This document shows, piece after piece, positions 15,537 to 24,149 of a DNA stretch of 64,000 nucleotides. Every line of letters begins with the position of its first letter. Position 1 is the first letter of the stretch. The translations under genes were made by a program, and so were the position numbers. Source of the DNA: Pseudomonadota bacterium (lineage in GTDB: Bacteria; Pseudomonadota; Gammaproteobacteria; QQUJ01); the NCBI GenBank assembly GCA_008501635.1, contig QQUJ01000029.1:1-64000 (forward strand), given 5' to 3'. The notes under the pieces were generated by a model, which saw only the letters and a program-made list of their open reading frames with translations, had not been told where the DNA came from and searched no databases.

Positions 15537-15869
15537 ATGGCAATTGAAATCAATGGCAAAGCGATTGAAACCGACGAAGAGGGCTACATCATCAACCTCG
15601 CCGACTGGAATGAAGACGTAGCCAACTACCTCGCCAAAGAGGAAAACGTGGATATGTCTGATAGCCACTGGGAGGTCGTCAACTTCCTGCGCGAGTACTA
15701 CGATGAGTACCAGATCGCTCCCGCCGTGCGCGTGCTCACCAAGGCAATCGGCAAAAAGCTCGGGCCCGACAAAGGCAACAGCAAGTATCTCTACGAACTG
15801 TTCCCCTACGGACCAGCGAAACAGGCCTGTAAGATCGCCGGCCTGCCAAAGCCGACCGGCTGTATCTAG
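15537..15869 (+). CDS. dsrC: DsrC, TusE-family persulfide carrier
   Basis: 110 residues ending KQACKIAGLPKPTGCI. The two redox cysteines of true DsrC are both present: penultimate C109 on the flexible arm and C98 eleven residues before it, the spacing needed to form the DsrC trisulfide. It carries sulfur from DsrEFH to DsrAB and is reoxidised or reduced by DsrK. A strong AAGGAGA lies just before the ATG and a 68-bp gap separates it from dsrH, enough for its own promoter, consistent with the high DsrC levels known in relatives. Tight match to the family throughout. Confidence 0.98.
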   Translation: MAIEINGKAIETDEEGYIINLADWNEDVANYLAKEENVDMSDSHWEVVNFLREYYDEYQIAPAVRVLTKAIGKKLGPDKGNSKYLYELFPYGPAKQACKIAGLPKPTGCI

Positions 15870-15953
15870 TTATAGATCGCACGTACTAAACAGCATATGA
15901 CCGGGGGGCACCCGCCCCCCACGCTTTCACGACCAACGGAGGGGGAGATCCGC

Positions 15954-16685
15954 ATGGCGTTGCTCGATATCGTCTACAGCTTGGCCTTTTACGCGGTCAC
16001 GGCGGTGTTCGTACTCGGCCTCGCATTGCGTATTACGCTCTACGTCCGCTCCCCCGCGCCGCTCAAGATTCCCACCATGCCGGCACCGCTCACCAAACAA
16101 GGCGTGGCGTTGCGGATGTTCCGCGAGGTGGCGTTCTTCGAGAGCCTGTTCCGCTCCAACAAGTGGATCTGGCTCTTCGGTTGGGTTTTTCACGTCGCAC
16201 TGGCTCTCGTGCTGTTACGCCACCTGCGTTACTTCACCGATCCGGTATGGAGTTGGGTGGTGCTGGTACAACCCTTTGGAATGTATGCGGGATTCGCCAT
16301 GCTGGCAGGGCTTGTGGCCCTCTGGCTGCGCCGTGTGCTGCTGGAGCGGATTCGCTACATCTCGTCACCCTCGGATCATCTGATGCTGGCGCTGCTGATA
16401 TTCATCGCCATCAGCGGTTTGATGATGAAGTTCGTCTCGCACACCGATGTCGTGGCGGTAAAGGCGTTCATGCTGGGTCTGATACGTTTCGATTGGCAAC
16501 CCATGCCTCACGATGCACCATTCATGATCCATTTGACCCTGGTGATGCTGCTGATGGTAATCTTTCCGTACAGCAAACTTTTGCATGCGCCGGGGGTGTT
16601 CTTCAGTCCATCACGCAATCAGGCGGACGATTCACGTCAGCGCCGCCATCTCGCGACCTGGGCTCGCGATATGGAGGCTAACTAG
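15954..16685 (+). CDS. dsrM: DsrM, membrane cytochrome b subunit of DsrMKJOP
   Basis: 243 residues with about five hydrophobic helices, NarI-like. His residues in FGWVFHVALALVLLRHLRY and MIHLTLVMLLMVIFPYSKLLH are suited to bind two b hemes. It passes electrons between the quinone pool or the periplasmic DsrJO and the cytoplasmic DsrK. The start giving MALLDIVYSLAFYAV is chosen because GGAGGGGGAG precedes it; a longer upstream frame has no family residues. The stop overlaps the GTG start of dsrK by one base, so the two are translationally coupled. Confidence 0.95.
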   Translation: MALLDIVYSLAFYAVTAVFVLGLALRITLYVRSPAPLKIPTMPAPLTKQGVALRMFREVAFFESLFRSNKWIWLFGWVFHVALALVLLRHLRYFTDPVWSWVVLVQPFGMYAGFAMLAGLVALWLRRVLLERIRYISSPSDHLMLALLIFIAISGLMMKFVSHTDVVAVKAFMLGLIRFDWQPMPHDAPFMIHLTLVMLLMVIFPYSKLLHAPGVFFSPSRNQADDSRQRRHLATWARDMEAN

Positions 16686-18175
16686 TGGCCGACTTCGAGA
16701 CACCGGCTCTGCGTGAATACCCCGTCATTCCGCATCTGAAGCGGGATGCGACGGCAGGGCTCTCACCCTTTGTTGCCAAACCCGAACACCAGGAGCGCCT
16801 TGGCTTTCCTGGTGAACTGCTGGACAACTGGGAAGATGTCGCCATCGCCAAGATGGGCGAGCTGCTGGAAAAGTATCGCGCACTCCGTGTCTATCTGGAT
16901 AGCTGTGTCAAGTGCGGAGCCTGCACGGACAAGTGCCACTATTTCATCGGCACTGAAGACCCGAAGAACATGCCAGTCGCGCGCCAGGATCTACTGCGCA
17001 GCGTCTACCGCCGCTATTTCACCTTTGCCGGCAAATATTTCCCCAGGCTCGTCGGTGCCCGCGATCTGACGCGTGAAGTTCTCGATGAGTGGTACAGCTA
17101 CTTTCACCAGTGTTCACAATGTCGTCGCTGTTCGGTCTTTTGCCCCTACGGTATTGATACCGCCGAGATATCCATGGCGGCGCGTGAAATCATGGATGCG
17201 GTTGGTCTCGGTCAGAAGTACTGCAACGAAATCATTGGCAAGGTTCACAAGATTGGCAACAACCTCGGACTTCCCGGTCCGGCAATGCAAGACACTCTGG
17301 AAGGCCTGGAAGAGGACATCAAGGATGACACCGGCATCGACGTAAAGCTGCCGTTGGATGTGGAAGGCGCCGACGTGCTGCTGGTCACCCCATCTGCCGA
17401 TTTCTTCGCCGAACCACACATCGATGGACTGATCGGTTACGCCAAAGTGTTCCATCAGGCGGGCATATCCTGGACGCTGAGCACTTACGCTTCTGAAGCC
17501 GCTAACTTCGGGATGTTCATTGGCAGCTACGAGAACATGCGCCAGGTTTCACTGCGCATTCGCAAGGCGGCCCTCGATCTTGGCGTCAAGCGCATTATCT
17601 TCGGCGAGTGCGGACACGCCTGGCGTGTCGCTTACAGCTTCCTCGATACGCTGGCCGGACCCTTTGATTTTCTCGATCCGCGCTATCCGGTACCGCAACA
17701 CATTTGCGAGTTCACCTACGATCTGATTCAACGGGGCGCACTGAACCTCGATCGATCCGCCAATGACCACATGGTGGTGACATTTCACGACTCCTGCAAC
17801 GTGGCGCGCGCCTCGCGTATGGGGAGCATGCCGGGTGGCCAGTTCATCATCCCGCGCGAGGTGATCAAAGCGAGCTGCAACAATTTCGTGGATATGCGCC
17901 CTGACACCATTCACGATCAGACCTTCTGCTGCGGCGGCGGCGGAGGACTGCTGACCGACGACCTGATGGAGATTCGTGTCAAAGGTGCCCTGCCCCGCAT
18001 GGAGGCACTGCGCGAAGTTCAGCAGGAGTACGGTGTAACCCACCTGGCAGCCATCTGCGCAATCTGCAAGAGCCAGTTTGCCAAGGTATTGCCCTACTAT
18101 GACTTTCCTATGGACATGATCGTCAGCGTCCACCAACTGGTGAGTAACGCAATTCAATTGGGAACCAAAGAATAG
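16685..18175 (+). CDS. dsrK: DsrK, HdrD-like iron-sulfur subunit of DsrMKJOP
   Basis: 496 residues, GTG start overlapping the dsrM stop. Two classical 4Fe-4S motifs are visible, CVKCGACTDKC from C74 and CSQCRRCSVFC around residues 143-153. The C-terminal half contains one clear CCG-type motif (TFCCGGGGGLLTDD, ~414) and an earlier FGECGHAWRV plus FHDSCNVARA, together building the noncubane 4Fe-4S cluster of heterodisulfide-reductase-like proteins. It oxidises or reduces DsrC in the cytoplasm and is bound to the membrane through DsrM. Length and composition are typical. Confidence 0.97.
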   Translation: MADFETPALREYPVIPHLKRDATAGLSPFVAKPEHQERLGFPGELLDNWEDVAIAKMGELLEKYRALRVYLDSCVKCGACTDKCHYFIGTEDPKNMPVARQDLLRSVYRRYFTFAGKYFPRLVGARDLTREVLDEWYSYFHQCSQCRRCSVFCPYGIDTAEISMAAREIMDAVGLGQKYCNEIIGKVHKIGNNLGLPGPAMQDTLEGLEEDIKDDTGIDVKLPLDVEGADVLLVTPSADFFAEPHIDGLIGYAKVFHQAGISWTLSTYASEAANFGMFIGSYENMRQVSLRIRKAALDLGVKRIIFGECGHAWRVAYSFLDTLAGPFDFLDPRYPVPQHICEFTYDLIQRGALNLDRSANDHMVVTFHDSCNVARASRMGSMPGGQFIIPREVIKASCNNFVDMRPDTIHDQTFCCGGGGGLLTDDLMEIRVKGALPRMEALREVQQEYGVTHLAAICAICKSQFAKVLPYYDFPMDMIVSVHQLVSNAIQLGTKE

Positions 18176-18217
18176 CTGGAGTTTTCACTCCCCCGCTTCG
18201 CAGAGGAGACACTTACG

Positions 18218-20170
18218 ATGGCCGCATCGCCCGACAAGATGGATCAGGAACAGAAAATAACTTGGCGCCGCTACAAGGATGGCGATTCCGAGTTCGATTC
18301 GATGACCGACATGATATTTCAGGCCAGCTGGACGCATAAGTGCCCGACCTATATTCAGCGCACGCCGCCGTGCCAGGCGAGTTGTCCGAGCGGGCACGAT
18401 ATTCGTGGCTGGCTCAACATCGTGCGCGGCCTGGAAAAGCCACCCGAAGGGATCACCTGGCAGGAATACGCCTTCCAGCGCTATACCGAGGCCAACCCCT
18501 TCCCTTCGGTGATGGGTCGAGTCTGCCCTGCTCCCTGCGAGGACGGCTGCAACCGCAATGAAGTGGACGATACAGTCGGCATCAACTCGGTCGAGCAGTT
18601 TATAGGCGACTACGCGGTGGCCAATAATTTCGCCTTCCCCACGCCGGAGAAGGAGAGCGGCAAGCGCGTGGCCATTATCGGTGGCGGACCTGCGGGACTC
18701 GCCTGCGCGCATCAGTTGCGCAGCATGGGCCACGGGTGCACGGTCTTTGAATCGGCCGCCGAACTGGGCGGTATGATGCGCTACGGAATTCCCGGCTACC
18801 GCACCCCGCGTGAACTGCTCGATGTCGAGATCAAACGCATCATCGACATGGGCGTCGAGGTCAGAACGAACTGCAAAGTCGGCCGCGATATCACCATGGA
18901 CGAACTGGAAAAGGAGTTCGACGCCGTGTTCTGGGCCATTGGTGCGCAATCCGGTCGCGCACTGGATGTTCCCGGCGGTGATGCGCCCAATTGCATCACG
19001 GGCGTTGCGTTTCTCAACGCGTTCAACGATGGTCGACTCAAACACGTATCGGGCCGGGTGGTGGTAATCGGCGGTGGCGACACCTCCATCGATGTCGCTT
19101 CGGTCGCTCGCCGTTTGGGACACATCAAAAACATCCCCGAGAAGGATCGTCCCGAGAACGCCGTAATCGGTCAGGTCGCGCACGACGTTGCAACCACGGC
19201 CCGACGCGAGGGTGCCGAGGTCTTACTGGTAGCCCGCCGTCCGATCGAAAGCATGCACGCTGCCAAGAAAGAGATAGACGATGCCCTGCGCGAAGGTGTA
19301 GAGATCCGCGGCGGAATGAACCCGAGCGAAATCATACTTGGCGAAGACGGCCGTGCCGTAGCGCTCAAGCTCATTCAGTGCGAAGAAAAATCCGACGGCA
19401 GCGTGGTCTGCTACCCCGGAACCGATATCGAGGTGGAAGCGGATCTCGTGGTATCGGCCATTGGCCAGCAGGGTGACTTCGAGGGTATCGAGACACTCAA
19501 AAACAGTCGTAACCTTATCGATGCCGACAAGCACTTCCAGATTCCCGGCCACCAGGGTCACTTCGTTGCCGGCGACATCATCCGCCCGCATCTACTGACC
19601 ACGGCGATCGGTCAGGCACGTATCGCCGCAATCAGCATCGATTATTACCTGCAGGGCAAGGAGATGCCCAAGCGGCCCAAGATCGACGCCAACCATTTCA
19701 GCCTGTTGCGCAAACTGCACGAGGCTGGGCTGGATCCAGAGGAGATTCACGAGCCCACGCACGGCACCTCTGAAGCCAAGTTCGCAGTTCATAATTTCGA
19801 CTCGCGCGCAGCTCAGGAGGTAATATCCGCCGACGAGCTGTATCTCGGCTACTTTAACCACACGCCGCGTCTGCTCCGCGAGGAGCGTCACGTCACCGCC
19901 GACAATGTCTTGGGCGATTTCGGTGAACGCATCGTCAGCCTTACCGAGGAGCAAGCGATCGAAGAGGCTAAACGCTGCATGAGCTGCGGCCTGTGCTTCG
20001 AGTGTGACGCTTGCGTGATCTATTGCCCCCAGGTTGCCGTGTTCCGCGTTCCAAAGAACGAGCGTACCACCGGACGCTACGTGGACACCGATTACACGAA
20101 GTGCATCGGTTGCCACATCTGCCAGGATGTTTGCCCCACAGGCTATATCCAGATGGGTTTGGGTGAGTAG
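18218..20170 (+). CDS. dsrL: DsrL, NAD(P)H-dependent flavoprotein oxidoreductase
   Basis: 650 residues of the glutamate-synthase-small-subunit-like family. N-terminal Cys groups CQASCPSGHD and CPAPCEDGC hold Fe-S clusters. An FAD site (VAIIGGGPAGLACAHQL, ~150) and an NAD(P) site (VVVIGGGDTSIDVASVARR, ~281) follow. The C-terminus adds two ferredoxin-type sites, CMSCGLCFECDAC (from ~587) and CIGCHICQDVC (from ~629). In sulfur oxidizers it couples DsrAB to NAD(P)+ and is essential. GAGGAG precedes the ATG. Its location between dsrK and dsrJ is the Allochromatium arrangement and supports oxidative operation. Confidence 0.97.
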   Translation: MAASPDKMDQEQKITWRRYKDGDSEFDSMTDMIFQASWTHKCPTYIQRTPPCQASCPSGHDIRGWLNIVRGLEKPPEGITWQEYAFQRYTEANPFPSVMGRVCPAPCEDGCNRNEVDDTVGINSVEQFIGDYAVANNFAFPTPEKESGKRVAIIGGGPAGLACAHQLRSMGHGCTVFESAAELGGMMRYGIPGYRTPRELLDVEIKRIIDMGVEVRTNCKVGRDITMDELEKEFDAVFWAIGAQSGRALDVPGGDAPNCITGVAFLNAFNDGRLKHVSGRVVVIGGGDTSIDVASVARRLGHIKNIPEKDRPENAVIGQVAHDVATTARREGAEVLLVARRPIESMHAAKKEIDDALREGVEIRGGMNPSEIILGEDGRAVALKLIQCEEKSDGSVVCYPGTDIEVEADLVVSAIGQQGDFEGIETLKNSRNLIDADKHFQIPGHQGHFVAGDIIRPHLLTTAIGQARIAAISIDYYLQGKEMPKRPKIDANHFSLLRKLHEAGLDPEEIHEPTHGTSEAKFAVHNFDSRAAQEVISADELYLGYFNHTPRLLREERHVTADNVLGDFGERIVSLTEEQAIEEAKRCMSCGLCFECDACVIYCPQVAVFRVPKNERTTGRYVDTDYTKCIGCHICQDVCPTGYIQMGLGE

Positions 20171-20182
20171 ATACGGAGCCGG

Positions 20183-20566
20183 ATGATGATGTCCTGCATG
20201 GTCAAACGCTTCACTTCGTTTCTGGCGTTGATGGCGCTGCTGGCAATCGCCGGAAGTGTCATTGCCGCAGAGTCGCGGGTACCGCTGCCACAGCTCAGTA
20301 CCGCGTTGGGGGAGCGCTGCGTGGAAGAGACGGATTTCATGCGTCGCAACCATATGCAGCTCCTCAAGCACCAACGTGACGAGACCATGCACCGTGGCAT
20401 CCGCACCGAGCGGCACAGTCTCAAGAACTGCCTTTCGTGTCACGCACCCGAGCGGCCGGCGGCTGATCAGCAGGAGCAACAACACTTCTGCCGGAGCTGT
20501 CATGTATACACAGGCGTGCGTCTTGACTGTTTTGGGTGTCATGCACGTTATGCCGAGCCCAAATAA
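20183..20566 (+). CDS. dsrJ: DsrJ, periplasmic triheme cytochrome c
   Basis: 127 residues with an uncleaved or Sec-type N-terminal hydrophobic segment (FLALMALLAIAGSVIAA). Three CxxCH heme sites are seen at C83-H87 (CLSCH), C103-H107 (CRSCH) and C116-H120 (CFGCH). C46 in ERCVEETDFMRRNHM lies where the unusual His/Cys-ligated heme of DsrJ takes its cysteine. It belongs to the DsrMKJOP transmembrane complex on the periplasmic face. Three ATG codons in a row begin the gene; GGAG is 8 bases before the first. Confidence 0.96.
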   Translation: MMMSCMVKRFTSFLALMALLAIAGSVIAAESRVPLPQLSTALGERCVEETDFMRRNHMQLLKHQRDETMHRGIRTERHSLKNCLSCHAPERPAADQQEQQHFCRSCHVYTGVRLDCFGCHARYAEPK

Positions 20567-20581
20567 TAGGCAAACCGAGTC

Positions 20582-21340
20582 ATGAGTGATACCAAATCTT
20601 CCACTCCGGGTGCCGTCAACGAAAACCGCCGCCGCTGGTTGCAGGGGGGTGCCGCTGCCGCGATGATCACAGTGGCACCTGGCGTGCTCCTCTGGCGCTC
20701 ACCAGCCGCCCGCGAAGCGGATCAGGCCGTCACGTCAGCCGTACGTTGGGGCTTGTTGATCTACACCTCTCGCTGCGAGGAAAACTGTTCGGCGTGCGTT
20801 GACGGTTGCAACCAGGAGCACGGCCTGAAGGGTCATGGCCGTCCGCAAACAGATGCCCAATGGATACGCAAAATCACACTGCGTGACCCGACTAGCGGTC
20901 ATGTCCGATCGCTGCCCGTGATGTGCCAGCACTGCGAACATCCTCCCTGCGTCGATGTCTGTCCGACAGGCGCCTCGTTCAAACGAGCCGACGGGATCGT
21001 GTTGGTTGACAAGCACATCTGCATAGGCTGCCGCTACTGCATGATGGCGTGTCCCTACAAAGCACGTTCTTTCGTTCATGAAGAACTGACCGATCAGAAA
21101 CCCCACTCCCCTCGCGGCAAGGGGACCGTTGAGTCGTGCACGCTATGCGTACACCGCATAGATGCCGGAGGCATACCTGCCTGTGTCGAAGCTTGCGAAC
21201 GTACCGGTCATCAGGCGCTGGTCTTTGGCGATCTGAACGATCCCGACAGCCTGATCAGCACGAAACTACGCGAACTGGGCGCCACTCAAATTCGCGACGA
21301 TCTTGGAACCAACCCCGGCGTCTATTACCGCGGGATCTGA
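20582..21340 (+). CDS. dsrO: DsrO, periplasmic iron-sulfur protein
   Basis: 252 residues with a twin-arginine type leader (ENRRRWLQGGAAAAMITVAPG), so it should be exported folded. Four Cys groups for 4Fe-4S clusters are visible: CEENCSACVDGC, CQHCEHPPCVDVC, CIGCRYCMMAC and CTLCVHRIDAGGIPACVEAC, the pattern of NrfC/HybA-type electron-transfer subunits. It links DsrJ to the membrane protein DsrP. The start is 16 bp after dsrJ. Nothing unusual in length or motifs. Confidence 0.96.
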   Translation: MSDTKSSTPGAVNENRRRWLQGGAAAAMITVAPGVLLWRSPAAREADQAVTSAVRWGLLIYTSRCEENCSACVDGCNQEHGLKGHGRPQTDAQWIRKITLRDPTSGHVRSLPVMCQHCEHPPCVDVCPTGASFKRADGIVLVDKHICIGCRYCMMACPYKARSFVHEELTDQKPHSPRGKGTVESCTLCVHRIDAGGIPACVEACERTGHQALVFGDLNDPDSLISTKLRELGATQIRDDLGTNPGVYYRGI

Positions 21341-21360
21341 GACAGCGACGAGGACAGACC

Positions 21361-22575
21361 ATGTCGATTACCAAGTTTCGCACCATCGAAGGCAGGAGTC
21401 CGGGCTACCTGGCGCTGCTCGGCGCACTCGGCGCATTGTTGCTGGCGGGACTGGGTTCGGCCTGGTATATGGAACACAATGGGCACTATGTTACAGGCAT
21501 GAGCAACCAGATCGTCTGGGGCATGCCACACGTCTTCGCGGTATTTCTCATCGTGGCCGCTTCCGGCGCTTTGAATGCCGCCTCGATAGGTTCCGTATTC
21601 GGTAAACTCGAGTACAAACCGCTGGCTCCGCTCTCAGCACTGCTGGCAATGGCCCTGCTTGCCGGGGGCCTCGCTGTGCTGGTACTGGACCTGGGTCGAC
21701 CCGATCGTCTGATCGTCGCCATGACCACTTACAACTTCAAATCTATTTTTGCCTGGAACATCTTTCTCTATGTTGGCTTTCTTGCCATCGTCGCGGTCTA
21801 TCTATGGTGGATGATGGAGCGCCGAATGTACCGCTACCATCGGATCGCCGGATTCGTGGCTTTCATCTGGCGATTAACGCTGACCACGGGTACGGGCTCT
21901 ATCTTCGGTTTTCTCGTCGCACGAGAGGCTTACGACGCCGCCGTAATGGCACCGCTATTTATAGCGATGTCGCTATCCTTCGGGTTGGCCATTTTCATAC
22001 TGGTGCTCGACTTCAGTTGCCAACGCACCCATCTGCCAATCAATCACGAAATGCTGCAGCGTCTAGCGCGGCTACTCGCGATTTTTATCGCTGCCGTGCT
22101 CTACTTTACTGCCGTTCAACATCTGACCAATCTCTATGCCGCGGAACATCAAAACGTCGAGCATTTCATTCTCTTCTCCGGCAACAAGTACTCGCAGCTG
22201 TTCTGGATCGGTCAGGTTCTGTTTGGCGGCTTCATCCCGCTGTTAATACTGCTTCATCCTGACTACCGCGCAACACGAGCATGGGTAACGATTGCCTCGG
22301 TGCTCGTGATCATCGGTGGTCTTTGCCAGATCTACGTCATCATCATCGGCGGCCAGGCCTATCCCCTGGAAATGTTCCCGGGTAAAGAGGTGAGCAGCGG
22401 ATTCTTTGACGGCGAGGTGAGCACGTACTCGGCTACCCTTCCGGAGTTTTTACTGGGCCTGGGAGGCGTTGCCCTCTCGCTGCTTATCCTGTCGCTTGCT
22501 GTCAGGGTGCTGCCGTTACTACCCCAATGTCTGGAACCCCCCCGTCCAGCGGGCGAAGAAACGCCGGCCTCCTGA
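21361..22575 (+). CDS. dsrP: DsrP, NrfD-like quinone-interacting membrane subunit
   Basis: 404 residues with about ten hydrophobic helices of the NrfD/PsrC family, for example LALLGALGALLLAGLGSAWY, VFAVFLIVAASGALNAASI and LLAMALLAGGLAVLVLDLG. The LDLGRPDR phrase is a family signature near the quinol site. It anchors DsrO and exchanges electrons with menaquinone or ubiquinone. The ATG with GAGGAC shortly upstream gives MSITKFRTIEGRSPGY; the longer open frame upstream only shadows dsrO. The last 25 residues are polar and proline-rich. Confidence 0.96.
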   Translation: MSITKFRTIEGRSPGYLALLGALGALLLAGLGSAWYMEHNGHYVTGMSNQIVWGMPHVFAVFLIVAASGALNAASIGSVFGKLEYKPLAPLSALLAMALLAGGLAVLVLDLGRPDRLIVAMTTYNFKSIFAWNIFLYVGFLAIVAVYLWWMMERRMYRYHRIAGFVAFIWRLTLTTGTGSIFGFLVAREAYDAAVMAPLFIAMSLSFGLAIFILVLDFSCQRTHLPINHEMLQRLARLLAIFIAAVLYFTAVQHLTNLYAAEHQNVEHFILFSGNKYSQLFWIGQVLFGGFIPLLILLHPDYRATRAWVTIASVLVIIGGLCQIYVIIIGGQAYPLEMFPGKEVSSGFFDGEVSTYSATLPEFLLGLGGVALSLLILSLAVRVLPLLPQCLEPPRPAGEETPAS

Positions 22576-22581
22576 TATGCC

Positions 22582-22627
22582 CTAACAAATTCGGGGTTTT
22601 CTGCCTCCGCTCTGCCCCGTTTGTTAG
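22582..22627 (+). promoter_or_regulatory. Long hairpin in the dsrP-dsrN gap
   Basis: CTAACAAA-TT-CGGGG pairs with CCCCG-TTTGTTAG across an 18-base loop: 13 paired bases with only a two-base bulge. It fills nearly the whole 61-bp gap and ends 9 bases before the dsrN ATG, covering the ribosome site region. It lacks a T-run, so it is more likely an RNA processing, attenuation or translational control element than a simple terminator. Confidence 0.55.
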
Positions 22628-22636
22628 ACTGCGCTT

Positions 22637-24049
22637 ATGCCCCACCTCTATATTTCCGCTACACGTCAGACCTCTGGTAAAACGGCGGTCAGCATAGGAC
22701 TCGTTGCCGCACTGACCGCCCGTGGTGTAGTCACCCAACCGTTCAAGAAAGGTCCCGACTATATCGATTCCATGTGGCTGGGTCGTGCCGCCGATCGGTC
22801 GTGTATCAACCTCGATTTTCATACCATGTCCACGGACTGTATTAGTGCCACATTTGCGCGTTATACCGCATCCGCACAGATCGCCGTGATTGAGGGGACA
22901 AGAGGCCTTTTCGACGGACTTGACCTCGATGGCAAGGACAGCAACGCCGCTCTTGCCAAGCAGCTTAATGCACCGGTTGTACTGGTAATCGACTGCAAGG
23001 GCATGACTCGCGGCATTGTTCCACTCCTCCTGGGTCACATACATTTTGATCCCCAGGTAGCCATTGCAGGGATCATTCTCAATAATCTGGGTGGCACGCG
23101 CCACGAAGCCAAACTCCGTGCGGCACTATCCCGCTATACGGAACTCCCTGTGCTCGGCGCCATCCCCAATGATCCACGCATGGAGTTGACCATGCGCCAT
23201 TTGGGATTGATGCCCAGCAACGAAACGCAGGACGTGGAGAGCCGCATAGCGGATCTCAGGGCGTGTGTCGAATCCCATGTGGATATCGATGCGCTACTTG
23301 CCATCGCCCACAAGTCATCTGCTCCCATGTACCATCCTCAAGCGCAACCCCAACGGCAGCCCCCGGCGCCGGTGCGCGTCGGCATCGCTCGCGATTCCGC
23401 ATTCGGCTTTTACTACCCGGACGATCTTGAACGCCTGCGGGAAGCGGGCGCCGAACTTATCCCCATTAACATGCTGCGTGATAAACATCTTCCGGTGATT
23501 GACGGCCTGTTGATTGGAGGTGGGTTTCCCGAAACGCATCTGGCCGAGTTGCAGGCAAACACCACTTTGCGCGATGAGATCCGATCCGCCATCGAAGCCG
23601 GTTTGCCGTGCTATGCGGAGTGTGGCGGATTGATGTATCTCTCACGTTCAATCGCCTGGAAAGGGACGATCTTCGATATGGCGGGCGCATTACCGGGCGA
23701 AATCGTCATGCATGCCAGGCCGGTGGGCAAAGGCTATACACGTTTGGAGGAGACCCGGGATCATCCGTGGGGCTCGCTGTCCACAAGTGAGCATCCGCAG
23801 ATATTCAATGCACACGAATTCCACTACTCCTCGATACAGGGTTTGCCCGCCGATACGCGCTTTGCTTTCCGGATTCACCGTGGAGTCGGTGTTAACGGCA
23901 CCCATGATGGCATCGTGCACAATAACCTGCTGGCCTGTTACTGCCATCTTCGTGATGTGGGGGGGAATCAATGGACAAGACGTTTTGTCGACTTTATTCG
24001 CCATCACATGGGGCTCGCCCACACTCCCGACGCCAATGCGGGCGGCTGA
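22637..24049 (+). CDS. dsrN: DsrN, siroheme amidase (CobB-like)
   Basis: 470 residues of the cobyrinic acid a,c-diamide synthase type. It uses glutamine and ATP to amidate a side chain of siroheme, giving the siroamide of DsrAB. The P-loop-like start YISATRQTSGKTAVSIGL, the KKGPDYIDSMWL phrase, and the C-terminal class I amidotransferase domain with Cys in GLPCYAECGGLMYLS and His in NAHEFHYSS are visible. No Shine-Dalgarno is obvious: a hairpin occupies the leader, so translation may be controlled. It is the last gene of the canonical operon; dsrR and dsrS do not follow. Confidence 0.95.
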   Translation: MPHLYISATRQTSGKTAVSIGLVAALTARGVVTQPFKKGPDYIDSMWLGRAADRSCINLDFHTMSTDCISATFARYTASAQIAVIEGTRGLFDGLDLDGKDSNAALAKQLNAPVVLVIDCKGMTRGIVPLLLGHIHFDPQVAIAGIILNNLGGTRHEAKLRAALSRYTELPVLGAIPNDPRMELTMRHLGLMPSNETQDVESRIADLRACVESHVDIDALLAIAHKSSAPMYHPQAQPQRQPPAPVRVGIARDSAFGFYYPDDLERLREAGAELIPINMLRDKHLPVIDGLLIGGGFPETHLAELQANTTLRDEIRSAIEAGLPCYAECGGLMYLSRSIAWKGTIFDMAGALPGEIVMHARPVGKGYTRLEETRDHPWGSLSTSEHPQIFNAHEFHYSSIQGLPADTRFAFRIHRGVGVNGTHDGIVHNNLLACYCHLRDVGGNQWTRRFVDFIRHHMGLAHTPDANAGG

Positions 24050-24092
24050 TACACGCTGAACATCCTGGTGATCTATCCCTTTTGGGTAAGTC

Positions 24093-24113
24093 GGTTGAGG
24101 GGTATACTCAACC
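24093..24113. promoter_or_regulatory. Perfect 7-7-7 palindrome before the sensor kinase gene
   Basis: GGTTGAG-GGGTATA-CTCAACC, a perfect inverted repeat that overlaps TATACT, a good -10 box, 37 bp before the kinase start. No good -35 accompanies it. Its symmetry and overlap with the -10 suggest an operator, possibly for the adjacent NarL-type regulator, but this is inference. Confidence 0.4.
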
Positions 24114-24149
24114 CAGTAGCCTGAATTGCGAGTTCCGTGACACACAGCG

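Noticed and set aside
18185-19183. A 332-codon antisense frame over dsrL
   Set aside because: Same cause; no ribosome binding site or recognisable domain, and dsrL itself is fully supported.
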